The notes below the pieces were generated by a model. That model was not told the origin of the DNA, made no database searches, and was given only the letters and a program-made list of their open reading frames with translations. A program made the translations under genes and the position numbers. This document shows positions 21,871 to 33,294 of a stretch of DNA of 64,000 nt, piece by piece. The DNA is from Plantago ovata (Eukaryota > Streptophyta > Magnoliopsida > Lamiales > Plantaginaceae), in contig CM051455.1 of the NCBI GenBank assembly GCA_028274465.1, forward strand, positions 96,232,365 to 96,296,364, written 5' to 3'. Numbering within the stretch: position 1 is the stretch's first letter; each line of letters starts with the position of its first letter.

Positions 21871-22712
21871 AGGTCATCCGGCGAAGAGTTGAAGTGTGTC
21901 AACAACGTGATCAAACTCTCACTTGTGCTTAAACTCACATACCTTGAAATACTCTTACTGCCATTGATCCGTTCCAAGACTTAAAGCTTGAAAAAGCTAC
22001 TTGTGAAGAAGTAGAACAAACTCGGCTAAAAAATTAGTTAAGTGTTCTTTCTTTCGAACAAGAACAAGTCTTGACACCAGAAACAATCAAACTTGTTTAC
22101 TGCAAAGTATTCAAAGTTGTGTTTCTTAGATTACTTGTTGTAACTGAATAAGTTATAATTAAGTTATCTCACCCCAAAACTCTCTAACTGAAAATACACC
22201 CTTTCAGGCGTGATATTTAGGGGGAACTTAATCGAGCATAGTTTTGCTGATTAAAAGTACCAAGTTTGGTGGAGAACAAGGTTACGTTCTCTAGATTAGG
22301 TTGGAGACAAAGCAAGTGTGCTTTGGTTTCTGTTGAATCGCTCTAGATAGGAGATTGTAAGGAACCTCAATCATATCTTAGTGGATTCAGTCCTAGAAAG
22401 GACAAAGTGGATTAGTTGAGAGATTACGCCACTCTCAGATACCACTATAAAAGTGTTTGTGTGATTTACTTACTGTATTTAATTTTCAGCAAATCATATC
22501 TGTCTGTACACAGTCACTCACATCACTTGCTGAAACCTTTACTTACAGAAAGAGAACTTATTGTATCAAAGACTTCCGCTCTCTGATTTTAAGTATCAGC
22601 AAACCAAGCTACTGAAAAGTAACTTACGCTTGCTGAGAAAGTTAATTATAAGCAAACTCATTACTGAATAGTAATAAGCACATGCTGAGAAAGTTTTAAA
22701 CGACGAAAGTTA

Positions 22713-22749
22713 GAAAAGACTATTCACCCCCCCCCCCTCTAGTCTTTTC
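22713..22749 (+). repeat. Poly-C loop hairpin near the LTR end
   Basis: GAAAAGACTA (22713-22722) and TAGTCTTTTC (22740-22749) are perfect 10-nt inverted repeats around a loop with 11 consecutive C. The same hairpin is in the LTRs ending at 46259 and 49973 and, on the minus strand, at about 55956-55992, with C runs of 11 to 14. Confidence 0.7.
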
Positions 22750-22773
22750 TTGTTGTTTAAAGGGACCAACAAG

Positions 22774-22785
22774 TGGTATCAGAGC
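22774..22785 (+). other. Primer-binding site, initiator Met tRNA
   Basis: TGGTATCAGAGC, two bases after the LTR end, is the standard copia PBS. Confidence 0.85.
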
Positions 22786-22883
22786 TGGAGGTTCTTTAAC
22801 CTTCAGCACTGAACCTAGATCCCCTTAGGTGCTTTCCGTAAATCACTCTCACTTGATCAGTTTGGTAGTGCTTTGCTGACAGG

Positions 22884-24379
22884 ATGTCTTTAGGAGATGC
22901 TCCCTTGCTGAAGCTGGAAAATTATGAGAAATGGCGAAACAACATGATGCTACATCTTGAGGCCATTAGTGATGATATGGTTACTGTCATTAATGATGGA
23001 CCTATCAAGATTACTAAGATTGAGAAAAGCTTTCCTCACAAAACCACGGATCCTACTGGTAAGCAAACTATCTTAGGAGAACCAGTTGACACCGTCGTTC
23101 CAAAACCAAGAGAGGAATGGACTTCTGACGAAGCAAAAAGATTCCGTCTTGATGGCCAAGCAAGAAACATCATCATTCGATCAACTCCGGATACCATATA
23201 GTGCAAACTGTTGGGTGCTAAGACGTCAAAGGAAGCTTGGAAAATGGTTCAAGATCTTTGTGTTGGATCTGACAAAACCAAGGAAAACAAACTTGAAGTA
23301 CTTAAATTAAAGTTTCAAAACTTTAAGCAAGGTACAAACGAGTCACTGGAAGACTTGGATTTCAGATTCACAACTCTTGTTAGTGAAATGGCAGCTTGGG
23401 TGTTGGAAACCTTTACTCAGATTCTGAGAAAGTGAAAACTATCCTCAGAAGTCTGAATCAATAATGGATCCACACTCAGAATTTCTATTATAATCAAGGA
23501 ATGCCAGACATTACACCAACAGAGTTGTTCTCTCATCTTTCTACTGTCAACTATGAGACAAAGCAAAGAGAAAATGTATTTGCTGAAAAATCGCAAAACA
23601 TTGCTCTTGCTGCAGAGCCGTCATCTTCTGAAAACAAGAATGAAAAAGAACCTACTGATGAAAACTCTTTGGTTGTCAAAAACATGAAGAAATTCATCAG
23701 CAAGGAACTTGAAAAGCGAAAAGCAAAAGAGAAGCTGAAGAAGCATCTTGGTAACAACTACCATAAGTACAAGAATGAGACTAGCTCGCTGAACAAGCAA
23801 GCTCAGCAAGCTACTTCATCAGAAGAACCAGCAGTTGGAAATGATCTATGTTTTTACTGCAAAAAGCCTGGACACTTCAAAGCTAATTGCCCTTTGCTGA
23901 AAGGCAAATCTTCTGAAAAGAAGAAGAAGTTCAAAAGAGCGTTTATTGCTGAAGAAAAGAAGAAGCTTCAAGCAAAAATTGATGCATTGTGTATTGATAC
24001 TAGCTCCGAAGACAGTGAGGATGAAAGTTCAGACACCGACGATGAAGAAGCCACTCTAGACGTGGAGATTGGCAAAGAAGATTGTGGAATAGCTATGGAA
24101 GCTTATCCAGATGTGTCAAACTACCAATTCTGCCTCATGGCCGTTCAGGTAAACAACCCTACCTCTGACTCAGACCCAGAAAGTGAAGACGAGATTGACC
24201 TTGACGAGATTCAAGGAGAAATCGAAAGATTTGAGAAAACTCTGAGCAGACAGCAAGAGAAACTACAATTTGCTGAAAATTCTGACCAAGCAGACTACTT
24301 AAAAGTACGTCTTGCTGAAGGAAGAAACAGAAGAAAAGGATGCTGAAATACGGCGTCTTAAGAAGTTGATTGCTGAATC
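22884..24379 (+). pseudogene. gag: Sirevirus Gag, N-terminal and zinc-knuckle part
   Basis: Starts MSLGDAPLLKLENYEKWRNN about 100 nt after the PBS. The copia Gag domain follows, with KEAWKMV, LEVLKLKFQNFKQG and ESLEDLDFRF. A CCHC zinc knuckle, CFYCKKPGHFKANC, is at 23849-23890. Then come an acidic SSEDSEDESSDTDDEE region and a coiled coil. Damage: TAG at 23199-23201, a frameshift near 23400 and another near 24306. The Tat-like element is inserted at 24380. The reading frame continues exactly at 34052 after removal of the insertion and one TSD copy, so the host gag was interrupted cleanly. Confidence 0.88.
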
Positions 24380-24653
24380 TGTTAGTGTTAAATATGTCCA
24401 GTCCGCATGTACGCACTGGAGCGGTCTAAGAGCGCGACAAAGCATCATGGGCCGTCCCTCAAGGGGCACGACCACACCCAAGTATGTCACTAAGGTGTGG
24501 ACCGACCAACATAGGGTCCGACCATCACTGGGAGGACAACCCTCGAAATTAGCTCCTCACAAGGACAAAGCTGCCAGGGAGCTCGAGGAGCATCTCTCGG
24601 GCTCGAGGAGACCTTACGTCAAGGTAACGCTCCTTGACAGAAACTGAGCAGGA
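24380..24653 (+). repeat. Partial 5' LTR of the Tat-like element, cut by the gap
   Basis: Matches 33295-33568 nearly base for base, then runs into N. Confidence 0.9.
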
Positions 24654-24753
24654 NNNNNNNNNNNNNNNNNNNNNNNNNNNNNNNNNNNNNNNNNNNNNNN
24701 NNNNNNNNNNNNNNNNNNNNNNNNNNNNNNNNNNNNNNNNNNNNNNNNNNNNN
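24654..24753. other. Assembly gap, 100 N
   Basis: Exactly 100 N, the usual placeholder for an unknown length. It hides about 480 bp of LTR, the PBS and probably gag, protease and the first half of RT. Confidence 0.95.
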
Positions 24754-26160
24754 ATCAGAGGTTGGTTAACAAAAATGTTCAAAGAAGCGGGTTAAAACAA
24801 TGGAAGTATATGTCGTGACATGCTCGTCAAGAGCAAAACGCGGAGCAACAGTAGTTACCCTGGCGAAATGCTTCTCAATCTTGAGAAAGTATGGAATGAG
24901 CTCAACCCGACGAAGTGACCTTCGGATGTCAAAGGAGTGAAGTTCCTCGGTTACATGGTGCAGAAAGAGGAATAGAAGCAAACCCTGAACAAGATAAGGA
25001 CATCCTACGATCTTCCCCCAGCTTCAATCAATTCTGAGGGCTGGCAACAATTGGTCGGAAATCAATTGCGTTTGAGTAGATTCATCTCGAGGTCGCCCAG
25101 AAAATCTACCTTTTTCAAAGTGTTGAGGAAGAGCAGCCACTTCGAGTGGGACGAAGGGAAATGTGAGGAAGCCTTCGAGAAGCTGAAAGAATACCTACTC
25201 GCCTCCTCCACTATTTGTCGAAAACCCGTAGAAGGAGAGGCAGCGTCCTACTTTTGTAAACTTAGAGCAACCGGGACGCTATCAGCATGTCTAGGTACGA
25301 ATCCAGGGAACGACCACTTGCCCCATCTACTACTTGAGCAAAGTACTTGCCGGGGCTGAACTAAAGCGGGTATTGGATATCGAGAGGCTTTCCTTTGCCC
25401 TCGTTTATACTGCAAGGAGGTTAAAACCTACTTTGGTTCACAAGGTTGTAGTCTTGACAAGCAACCTCTCAAGCAAGTCCTCGGAAACCCGAAAATTCGG
25501 GGAAGAATGGCAAGATGGGCGATCGTGGTTAAGTGTGAGTACGACATCGACTATCAAGCACCCGTGGCCAAGAAAGCACAAGTCATTGCCGACTTCCTCG
25601 TGGAGTATCCCTCAAAGGAACTTCAGAGGAAAACTCTTCGGAACAAAGAGTGCTGTGATGATGGTCGAAGAGCACCCCATCAAAACACCCCAATGCGAGC
25701 TCTGGAAGATGCTTTAAAAGAGCTTAGGCGATGTCCCAAACCAAAAGAAAAAGGCATGAAATGTTCCTGGCAGAGAAACCGACGAGCCAAAGGGTACGGA
25801 GACCGTCTCTCCAAACCCAAAGAATTAGTCGACATGGAGACGTGTGGATTCTTCATGTTGATGGATCCTCATCAGGAAAAAATGGCGGGATAGGAATATA
25901 CTTCAAGAGTCCCGGAGGGGCTGAACTCGAGTACGCCGTTACTCTTAGTTTTCCGGTCTCCAACAATGAAGCAGAATATGAAGCCATCCTCATAGCTCTA
26001 CGTATGGCAAAGTCATTGGAAGTGAAGAAGCTACATCTCTTCACTGATTCCCAACTGGCCGAGAAGAAAATCTCGGGGAAATTCAGAACAAGAAAGACTC
26101 ACTAGCTGAGTACAAGAGCGCCATCACGGAAGAAATCCAAAAATTCGAAAGTTGAGATTG
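24754..26160 (+). pseudogene. pol: Tat-like RT (end), RNase H and archaeal-type RNase H, decayed
   Basis: Pieces in three frames. RT palm: the YVDD site near 24808 is broken by a one-base deletion. The RT connection is seen as KSSHFEWDEGKCEEAFEKLK (25120-25190). The first RNase H is heavily decayed (25190-25600), ending in YDIDYQAPVAKKAQVIADFL (25541-25600). The second RNase H (25840-26080) keeps HVDGSSSGKNGGIGIY, NNEAEYEAILIALRMA and FTDSQL, that is the D-E-D active-site pattern. The second RNase H is the mark of Tat elements. Many frameshifts; not functional. Confidence 0.8.
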
Positions 26161-26241
26161 AAAGTTCTCGAGAGATCTCAATCAAAGAGCAGATGCCCTA
26201 TCAAAGTATGCTTCAGCCTCCGGAGGAGTTGATACCGGAAC

Positions 26242-27542
26242 GTGATACTTATGAGAATCAACGCATCATCTTTATGGTCATCAAAGCCAAACGTCTTGGC
26301 AATTGACGACCAACTGAGTTGGATGCAAGAGATAACTACATATCTCAAAAATGGAAGCCTTCCTCGTGACAAGGCTGAAGCGAGGAGAATCAAGGGAAAA
26401 GCTCCCCGATACATCATGCAAGGAGACTACTTGTACAAAAGGTCTTTCGAGGGAGTCTACTTGAGATGCGTTGCCGAGCATGAAGTCCAAAAACTTCTCT
26501 GAGAAATGCATCGAGGAAGTTGCAGAGACCATGCCGGAGGAAGAACCCTCGCGCAAAAAGTCATTCGACAAGGATACTACAGGCCCACTATTCGCGAAGA
26601 CGCTGCCCTATTTGTGAGAAGATGCGAGGAGTGCCAAATGCACGCGAATTTGATCAACGTCCCAGCGAAACCTCTCATGCCCATCACCATCACTTGCCCT
26701 TTCGACATATGGGGCATCGACATAGTCGGTCCTTTCCCAAGAGGCACGGGTCAAAAGAAGTTCATCATTGTTGCGGTCGAATACTTTAGCAAGTGGGCGG
26801 AAGTTGAAGCAGTATCTACCATCACCGAACAAAGAGTGATGAACTTCGTATGGAGGAACATCGTGTGTCGATTTGGCTTGCCAAGGGTCCTCATCTCGGA
26901 TAATGGTGCTCAATTTTGTGGCCAAAGATTCAATGAATGGTGCAACAAAATGAAGATTGAGAGGAGGTATACCTCTGTAGGACATCCTCAATCCAATGGG
27001 CAAACAGAAGCCGTCAACAAAATCCTCGTCAACAACTTGCAGAAGAGGTTCGCCACCAACAAGGACTGGGTCGACGAGCTTGATGGAGTGGTATGGGCAT
27101 ACCGCACTACTTCAAAAACAGCTACGAGAGAGACTCCCTTCTCGCTAGTTTATGGGTCCGAGGCGGTCATACCAGCAGAAGTGGCGGTAGAAACCCTCAG
27201 AATCCAAGGGTATCAACCCGAGGACAATCATACAGAGAGACTCTTCGATCTGGAGACAATCAGTGAAGCAAGGACCAATGCCTTGGCCAATATACTCAGA
27301 TATCAAGCACTCATCGCAAAGACCTACAACAAAGGCGTAAGAGAGAGAGACTTCCAAGTAGGAGACCTAGTACTCCGAAGAGCGGACATCCTGGGCAAAG
27401 TTGGGAAGATGCAACCCAATTGGGAAGGCCCCTAAAAGATAATTGAAGCAAGGTCCAACGGAAGTTATCGTCTTCAAGACATGGAGGGAAGAGTATTAAA
27501 GAACCCATGGAATACTTCTAACCTCCAGAGGTTCTACGCTTG
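26242..27542 (+). pseudogene. int: Tat-like integrase, nearly intact
   Basis: One frame with TGA at 26500-26502 and TAA at 27433-27435. The HHCC zinc finger is seen as MHRGSCRDHAGG then RRCEECQMH (26506-26640). The catalytic core has Asp in WGIDIVGPF (about 26715), Asp in LISDNGAQF (about 26900) and Glu in QSNGQTEAVNKIL (about 27007). A C-terminal part with VGDLVLRR (about 27360) and LQRFYA follows to TGA at 27541. Function: insertion of the DNA copy into the genome. Next downstream is noncoding DNA, then the accessory gene on the other strand. Confidence 0.88.
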
Positions 27543-28360
27543 AAGTTGGGGGAGAAAAAAGCTTTTCGAAAAAACCCATGTGACATAGACCGAGAAGGAT
27601 TCCTCACTGGTCCAAGTGAGAGGTACCTCTCGTTTTTGGTAAGAAGTTGTTGTAAGCAAGCCGGCCGAAGAGCCCCCATTGTAATTGCATTTCCGACAAA
27701 TCAATACAATGTCTATCTTTCAACAAGAAAATGTTCAAGTATAGAGCTACTGTACTCAAAAAAATAAGACTACTCGATCAAGAAAGCTTACATGACCTAC
27801 ATAAAAGCTAATCGATTTCCATGATTATGGGGAACCCTCCCCGCTCTCTAAACTCTATGAGAGAATTAATCAGGAAACCATTCAAAGAAGAAAAAGCGAG
27901 GAGACGGAAGTAATCGAGGAGAGCGACCTCCAGTCTTCCTAACTCAACACTTGGAAATTTTTCTAAGTTCAACACTTAGAATTCTTTCTTAAGTGGTCAA
28001 AACGATCGAGAAGCGCAGAAGCTACGTTGATAGTTCGAAGAGCTCATAGCGAAGAACATTGGTTCTCGATTCTAACTTATACATGTTTAACTACTCTATC
28101 CATGTTATACGTCATAAAAAAAATTGGAATTAGTAAGAACACAAGTATAAGTAAGAAAGCGAAGAGCAATGCATTTTATTGAAAAAAAAAGAGTAGCGAA
28201 GAAACAACAACAGAAAAACTTATATTACAAACACATATGTTGCGAAGAGTGCCACAATGGGCCGAATGAAATTTGTTCGGAAATAAATGCAAGTACGGAA
28301 AATGGAAAAATTACAACATGCCCGAGCATACTCGGTCTTCAAGTGGCTGGCTCCCCGATC
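27543..28360. other. Noncoding spacer between integrase and the antisense gene
   Basis: AT-rich, no supported ORF. The two convergent genes of the Tat-like element end on either side. Confidence 0.5.
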
Positions 28361-29205
28361 CTAACGAGTGCGACTGTCAGTGAATTCAGTAACCGGGGTG
28401 GTCGCGCTTGCAGCTCCTCGCACAGTGCTCATTTCAGGGCCTTCAGCGTTGTCTCGCTCCAAAGCCTGAGCCTCTTCGATAGCCTTCTGGTACATGGTGA
28501 GCTCTGGCTCGACGAAGTCGGCTGCCCTCCCGAGGACCGGATCACTTAACTTTACCCAAGCAGCGTTCCGAAGAGCTGCCTTCTCGAACGGATAGATTAT
28601 CCCTCTCCTTAAGCACTCGGGCACCCAGGCGGGAAGGTAAGCTGGCTTGCTAGGATATGGAACTTCAGGGTCGGTCACCAGCTCACCAAACTCGCACGCC
28701 TCGTGCATCTCCTCGGTAATCTCCTCATCAGGGTAAGGAGTAAGATCCTCGCACCGCCCGGGATGCAAGTCCTCGCGATCATCAGAATCGAAGTCAGCCG
28801 GGAGCAAGTTGACCCTCTTCAGCTGGCCAACGCAAGAGAAGAAGCCCTCCTCGCGAGACGCCACTTGCACGTCTCTCTGGGTCAGCTTGTAGGTGACCGA
28901 GGACATGAAGTCGCGAGCAGCGGCGACTCGGCTTCCCTTCAGAAAGGACAGGATGCTTGCCTTGAACTTTTCCATGCAAATGGATAAAGTAGCATAGGCA
29001 CCCTTGAAGCTCTTGCTCCTCGACTTCTCCCTGGACAGCTCCTTCTCGAGCTCGTCCACCTTGATTTCAGCTTCCCGGCCTCAGTCTCCGAGTCCTTGGC
29101 TTTAGACTCTGAAGCAGCAAGCTTCTTCTCGAGGTCCTCGATCACGACCCCTATGTCGGCTCTATCACCAGCAACTTGGCCATAAGCCTCCTTCAAGTTC
29201 TCGAG
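28361..29205 (-). pseudogene. Antisense accessory gene of the Tat-like element, exon 3
   Basis: Begins after a consistent acceptor (TTTTGCAG at 29206-29213, minus strand) with LENLKEAYGQVAGD. An EDLEKKLAASESKAKDSETE coiled coil follows, and after a frameshift near 29065 the frame of 28361-29059 continues with DELEKELSREKSRSKSF and ends at TAA/TGA near 28361. The C-terminal part is acidic, then Pro- and Ala-rich. It is a continuation of exons 2 and 1 upstream. Confidence 0.65.
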
Positions 29206-29288
29206 CTGCAAAAGGAAGACACAGTTAGCGAGGAGGAAAAGATTTTATACTTAGAAAAGTTTACAACAAAAAGAGTGAAGAAAAGTAC
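29206..29288 (-). other. Predicted intron 2 of the antisense gene
   Basis: 83 nt on the minus strand from CCAG|GTACTT to CCTTTTGCAG|CTCGAG, AT-rich, with good consensus at both ends. Confidence 0.6.
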
Positions 29289-29743
29289 CTGGAGCGAGCA
29301 CATGCTGAGCTCGTGCGCCCGATCGTGGTCGCTCATCTGGATGAGCCGCTTCACTTCATCACCAGAAGCGGCCACCTTAACCTTTTTCCGGGAAGGTTCA
29401 TTGGTTCCCCCGAGATTGAGCTTCCTCGCTCCCTTCTTCGCCACCGGCCTCTCGGGCCTCTTCTCCGCCTCGATGGTGTTTCGGGCCTCCTCCTCGGCCT
29501 CTTTAGCCTCCTTGGCCCTCTTCGCCGCAGCCTCCTCCTCGGCCCTCTTGATGGCCTCCACGGGGTTCTCTCTCGTATCGAGCCCCTCCTGAACTAAAGC
29601 ATCCCGATGATGCGCGGCGTTCCGTGGAGGGGTCAAATTTAGAGAACCAAGGATCTTCGTTTGCTTGTTGGCTAGCCTCTGCTTTCTCCTTTGTTCCTCT
29701 TTCGCGGCCAAAGTCTTCGACATGATCCACTGGAACCAATAAG
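29289..29743 (-). pseudogene. Antisense accessory gene, exon 2
   Basis: Open on the minus strand. It includes MSKTLAAKEEQRRKQRL, a long KRAEEEAAAKRAKEAKEAEEE helix and a basic KKGARKLNLGG region. Bounded by an acceptor (TATCTTGCAG, just above 29743) and the donor at 29288. Likely a charged coiled-coil protein segment; no enzyme motif seen. Confidence 0.6.
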
Positions 29744-29886
29744 CTGCAAGATAATAAACACAAGTCAGTATGATCGAGGAGCAATAAGAATCGACGAGGA
29801 ATGGAAAAAAGCGAGGACATACTACAAACAAACAAAGAAAGCAAAGAAAAAAAATACAAGTGTAAAGCTACTTTCTACCAGCTTAC

Positions 29887-31677
29887 CGAAGAGGACTTTT
29901 TTGGTATATCGGTTCCCGATATACCCTGTGTAAGCATAGGGCGAAAGGCCCGCCAAAAATGGAAGTGGCTGGAGAACTAGTCCCCAGTAAAAATACTTCT
30001 CGGGATGGGGTCCCGATTCTGCTTCTCGAGCTCCACGACCCAAGGATCGGACTCCTCGGGCAAAGGATGCTTGTCCGCTATCTTTCCCCAGAACATGAGT
30101 TTGGGTACTCCCCACTCCACCTCCTCCTCGGTCATGTTAGGCAACTTCCTCTTCCTGATGTAGAAGTACCTATGAAACCATTTGTAGCCCGAGGAGCTGG
30201 GAGCGTCCATGATGAAGCCCAACCTTGGCCGAGCATTGAAGTAGTAGAAGTACTTGTTCCCGGAGCTCATCGAGACTCGGAACAGTTGGTTAAAGTTGTG
30301 AAAATTCAGCTCGATCCCCTTCTTCATGCAAAAGACTCCAAAGTAGACCAAGGTTCCAAAGGCACTTGGCACCAGTTGCCAAGGAGCGATCCCTAGAGTA
30401 TTGAAGATATCTCGGAAGGCATCACAAAATGGAAGTATCCATCCTCGATCTAAGCTCAAGCAATGGACGGCCATGTACCCAGGAGGAGCATTGTAAAAAG
30501 TTTGGTCCTCCTTGGGCACGAGGATGTCAAACTTATTCTCAGGAAGAGAATACTTCCATCTAAGTGTGGGAATCTCCTCGACTTTGACAGTAGAAGAGGT
30601 GGTCGGGATAATGCCATCCTCGTTCTTCTCGCCCTGAGGATCGGGGAGGTCTACTGTGCGGGCACTCTTCGTGAATTTCTTCTCAGCAGCCTTAGTGGTT
30701 TTAGGCTCTGGCTCCTCGACAACCTGGGCCTTCTTTGACTTACCGGAGCGAGAACGCTTGCTCGCTCTCTCCTTCGCCTTCCTCTTGTTAGCAGCCATCT
30801 GAGCAAGACGCATCTCACCCTCCTGGTCCTCGAGTGGATTGGGAGCTCGGGTCCCACTCGGAAAAGTGAAAACTATCGTGGTCGGATCGATAGAGTGATA
30901 GCTAGTCTCCTCCTCGCGTGCGAACCTCTTCGCATCTCTAATGGCCCGCCTTTGCCCTTCCGAGAAGGAAGGAGACCTTGTGCTCGGACCAGCTTCACTC
31001 CGATTGGCATCTCCAATCGCCGGAGGAACTTCCTCCTCCTCCTCGTCGGTAATAACAGCCCTCCTAGTGGTTTGTGGAGGAAACCTAACCCTCTTCGATG
31101 GGGGACTAGTCCGAGGAGAGGTAGCTTCATCATCCTCCTCACTCTCCTCTTCCGTCTCATCGCTATCGATGATCTGAACGGGAATTGGGGCCTTACTGCG
31201 TTGGGTCGAGTGTTCACCCTCCTCATAAAGGGCCAAGGCTAACTCCGGCCTCTCCGTGTCATCCATCTCCTCGATCCTGATGTCTGCAGGAGGGACCACA
31301 TTAACTGCCCCATAGTTACGCCCATGGACTTGGGCAGCGCGAGTAATTAACTCCGCGGACACACCAGGATTAGAAGGGCCTCCTTCCGCCTCCGTCCGGT
31401 CGTCGATAAAGTCATCATCCTCGGTACGACGCCTCTTACGGGTAACAAGTTGATAGAGATCCTCCTCGCTCTCGGTCTCTTCATCTCCTTCCTCGGCAGC
31501 CTGCTCGCCACCTTGCTCGATCTGAGGCTCATCAGCAGCCTGCTCTATTGTATCATCAAGGAAGGTCGCCGATACGTCTGACGTATCAGGCGACGTAGTA
31601 TGGTCGCTCCCATACTCTCCAGCGGCCGATTGGTTCTGACTGTCATCGCTCCTCTCGGACATCCTAAAGGTGGGCAA
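29887..31677 (-). pseudogene. Antisense accessory gene, exon 1 (Transposase_28-like domain)
   Basis: A 566-codon frame from ATG 31677 on the minus strand. The N-terminal 330 residues are acidic and disordered (EEETESEEDLY, DSDETEEESEEDDE), with basic patches KRVRFPP and KRKAKERASKRSRSGK that may be nuclear signals. The C-terminal 200 residues (NAPPGYMAVHCLSLDRGW, PWQLVPSAFGTLVYFGV, KYFYYFNARP) resemble the domain called putative gypsy-type transposon (Transposase_28). A frameshift near 30000 leads to the stop at 29977; another frame then continues to a donor TTCG|GTAAGC at 29887/29886. Despite the domain name, no transposase active site is evident. Tat elements such as Grande are known to carry antisense ORFs of unclear role. 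Confidence 0.7.
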
Positions 31678-32858
31678 AGAAGAAGTTAGGATGGTTGGTG
31701 ATAGTCCGAGAGGTCCTTTTAGGTATATTCATTACGTTCGACCTCCCGAACGGAGAAAAATCTCAAACGAAAGAAAAGAAGTTACTCTACAGTAAAGCAA
31801 AAGTAGAGCGAGGAGCATACATGGAGCGACCAACCGCTCGAAGCACAAGTAAAGCGAGCAGCATACCCACATGCATATAAAGCAGATAAAAGTGAGCATG
31901 CATATAAAAAAGCGAAGAGCAGCCGAGCGACCAACCGCCCGAAAAGACTTCCTACAGTTACAGCTACGGCCTTAATCTAAGGAGGAGGCGACAAGGGGTA
32001 TGCAGCGAAGAAAATAAAGGCATAAAGAACAGGGAGCTACTCCTACGTCCATGCAAGTCAAATCGATCCAATTCGATCCCATTAAAGTCCGTTTACAGGT
32101 CCGTTTACAATTTTATTAGGTCCAGTGCCGTTCTTAGGCCGTCAATCCACCGGTAATTATTCAGATAACATCATTCCGGGAAGGCGAAATTAAAAAGGGC
32201 GAAACTGAAATACAAAAGGCAAAACCGAAAAGCAAGAAAACAGGAAATTCAAGGCAAAAAGAGGCGATTAAAAGCAAGTAATCGTAATGTGAGTGAAGAA
32301 ACTTACTTCATATTTAGTGTATGAAGGTTGGGAGCCGGAAAGAAGGCCGGAAAAGTCGGAAATTCGCCTGAAAATCGGATTCTGCACACCGGAAAAGCTC
32401 CTCGCGCGTCCCTTGTCTCGATCACTCACACTCGTCGATCACTGAAACTCTCCTCGCTCTCTCTTTTTAGCTATGAATATTCGGATTGCAAAAAGTGTGG
32501 AATGACCGAGTGTTGACCTATTTATAGAAGGGTATCTCGGGGATACGAAACGACGCATGCCCTCGCGCCATCCGGACCGACCACGTACCCAAGATCAACG
32601 GCCCAGATTACAGCCGCCGGGCGAATTACCCATTTTGCCCTCCACGCTCCCGCTCTGGCACGGCACAGTTCCCAATGTTCGAGCAAATTACCTAACCACA
32701 GCAGTCATTTCGCGGCGCGAGCACCACCCTACTCGAGACCACACAGAGATAGATCGACGACCATAATCTTTCCTCCTCGAGACAACACGGAGAAAAATGT
32801 TAGAAAAGCAAAAAATCGACGGACACGTGGCAGTGGATCGAGGAGCCACTCTTAGAAA
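31678..32858 (-). other. Leader and upstream region of the antisense gene
   Basis: No ORF supported on either strand. It holds the presumed 5' untranslated region and promoter of the antisense gene (TATA at 32518-32527). Confidence 0.45.
32518..32527 (-). promoter_or_regulatory. Candidate TATA box for the antisense gene
   Basis: CTATAAATAG on the minus strand, about 840 nt upstream of the ATG at 31677. It points toward the antisense gene. Confidence 0.5.
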
Positions 32859-33045
32859 TATCTCTCCTCGAGATACTTTGCAAAGAAAAAGCGGCAGGAA
32901 GTCATTCCATTCCTTTTACACAAGTATCTCTCCGTGAGATACTTTGCAAAGAAAAAGCGGCAGGAAGTCATTCCATTCCTTTTACACAAGTATCTCTCCG
33001 TGAGATATTTTGCAAAGAAAAAGCGGCAGGAAGCCACTCCATTCC
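32859..33045. repeat. 66-bp tandem repeat, about 2.8 units
   Basis: Units start at 32859, 32925 and 32991. Each contains an inverted repeat around ATCTC...GAGAT and the sequence GCAAAGAAAAAGCGGCAGG. The first two are almost identical. Confidence 0.85.
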
Positions 33046-33294
33046 ACCAAGGAATACTTACCCGGATCCGATCTCTGCCCAGCAAAAATACCTCTTTTCA
33101 TACGGTCCGAGCAACGTCTGCTCGCAACCTATAAAAAGGGGGGGGGAGGGAGAGATAGGAGGAGGGAAAGATACCAAGGTGCGAATACGGAAATCTTTTT
33201 TCGCCCACTACTAGTCGAGGCTCTGCTCGACCTTTACTTCAACATAGTTCCTCAACTATCTTCTACAAGGATACTTGGAAACTAGGGGGACATA

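Larger units (their letters stand above)
21131..22771 (+). repeat. Sirevirus 5' LTR, full length
   Basis: 1,641 bp from TGTTAG to ACCAACA. It carries TATAAATAG at 21862-21870, repeated GCTTGCTGAA/CAGCAA half-sites, and a poly-C hairpin close to its end. It is the most complete copy of this LTR family in the window. Confidence 0.92.

Noticed and set aside
28169-31880. Many plus-strand ORFs opposite the antisense accessory gene
   Set aside because: They are shadows of the GC-rich minus-strand exons and show no domain.
32859-33045. CRISPR-like repeats
   Set aside because: Repeats are contiguous 66-bp units without spacers, in a plant retrotransposon.
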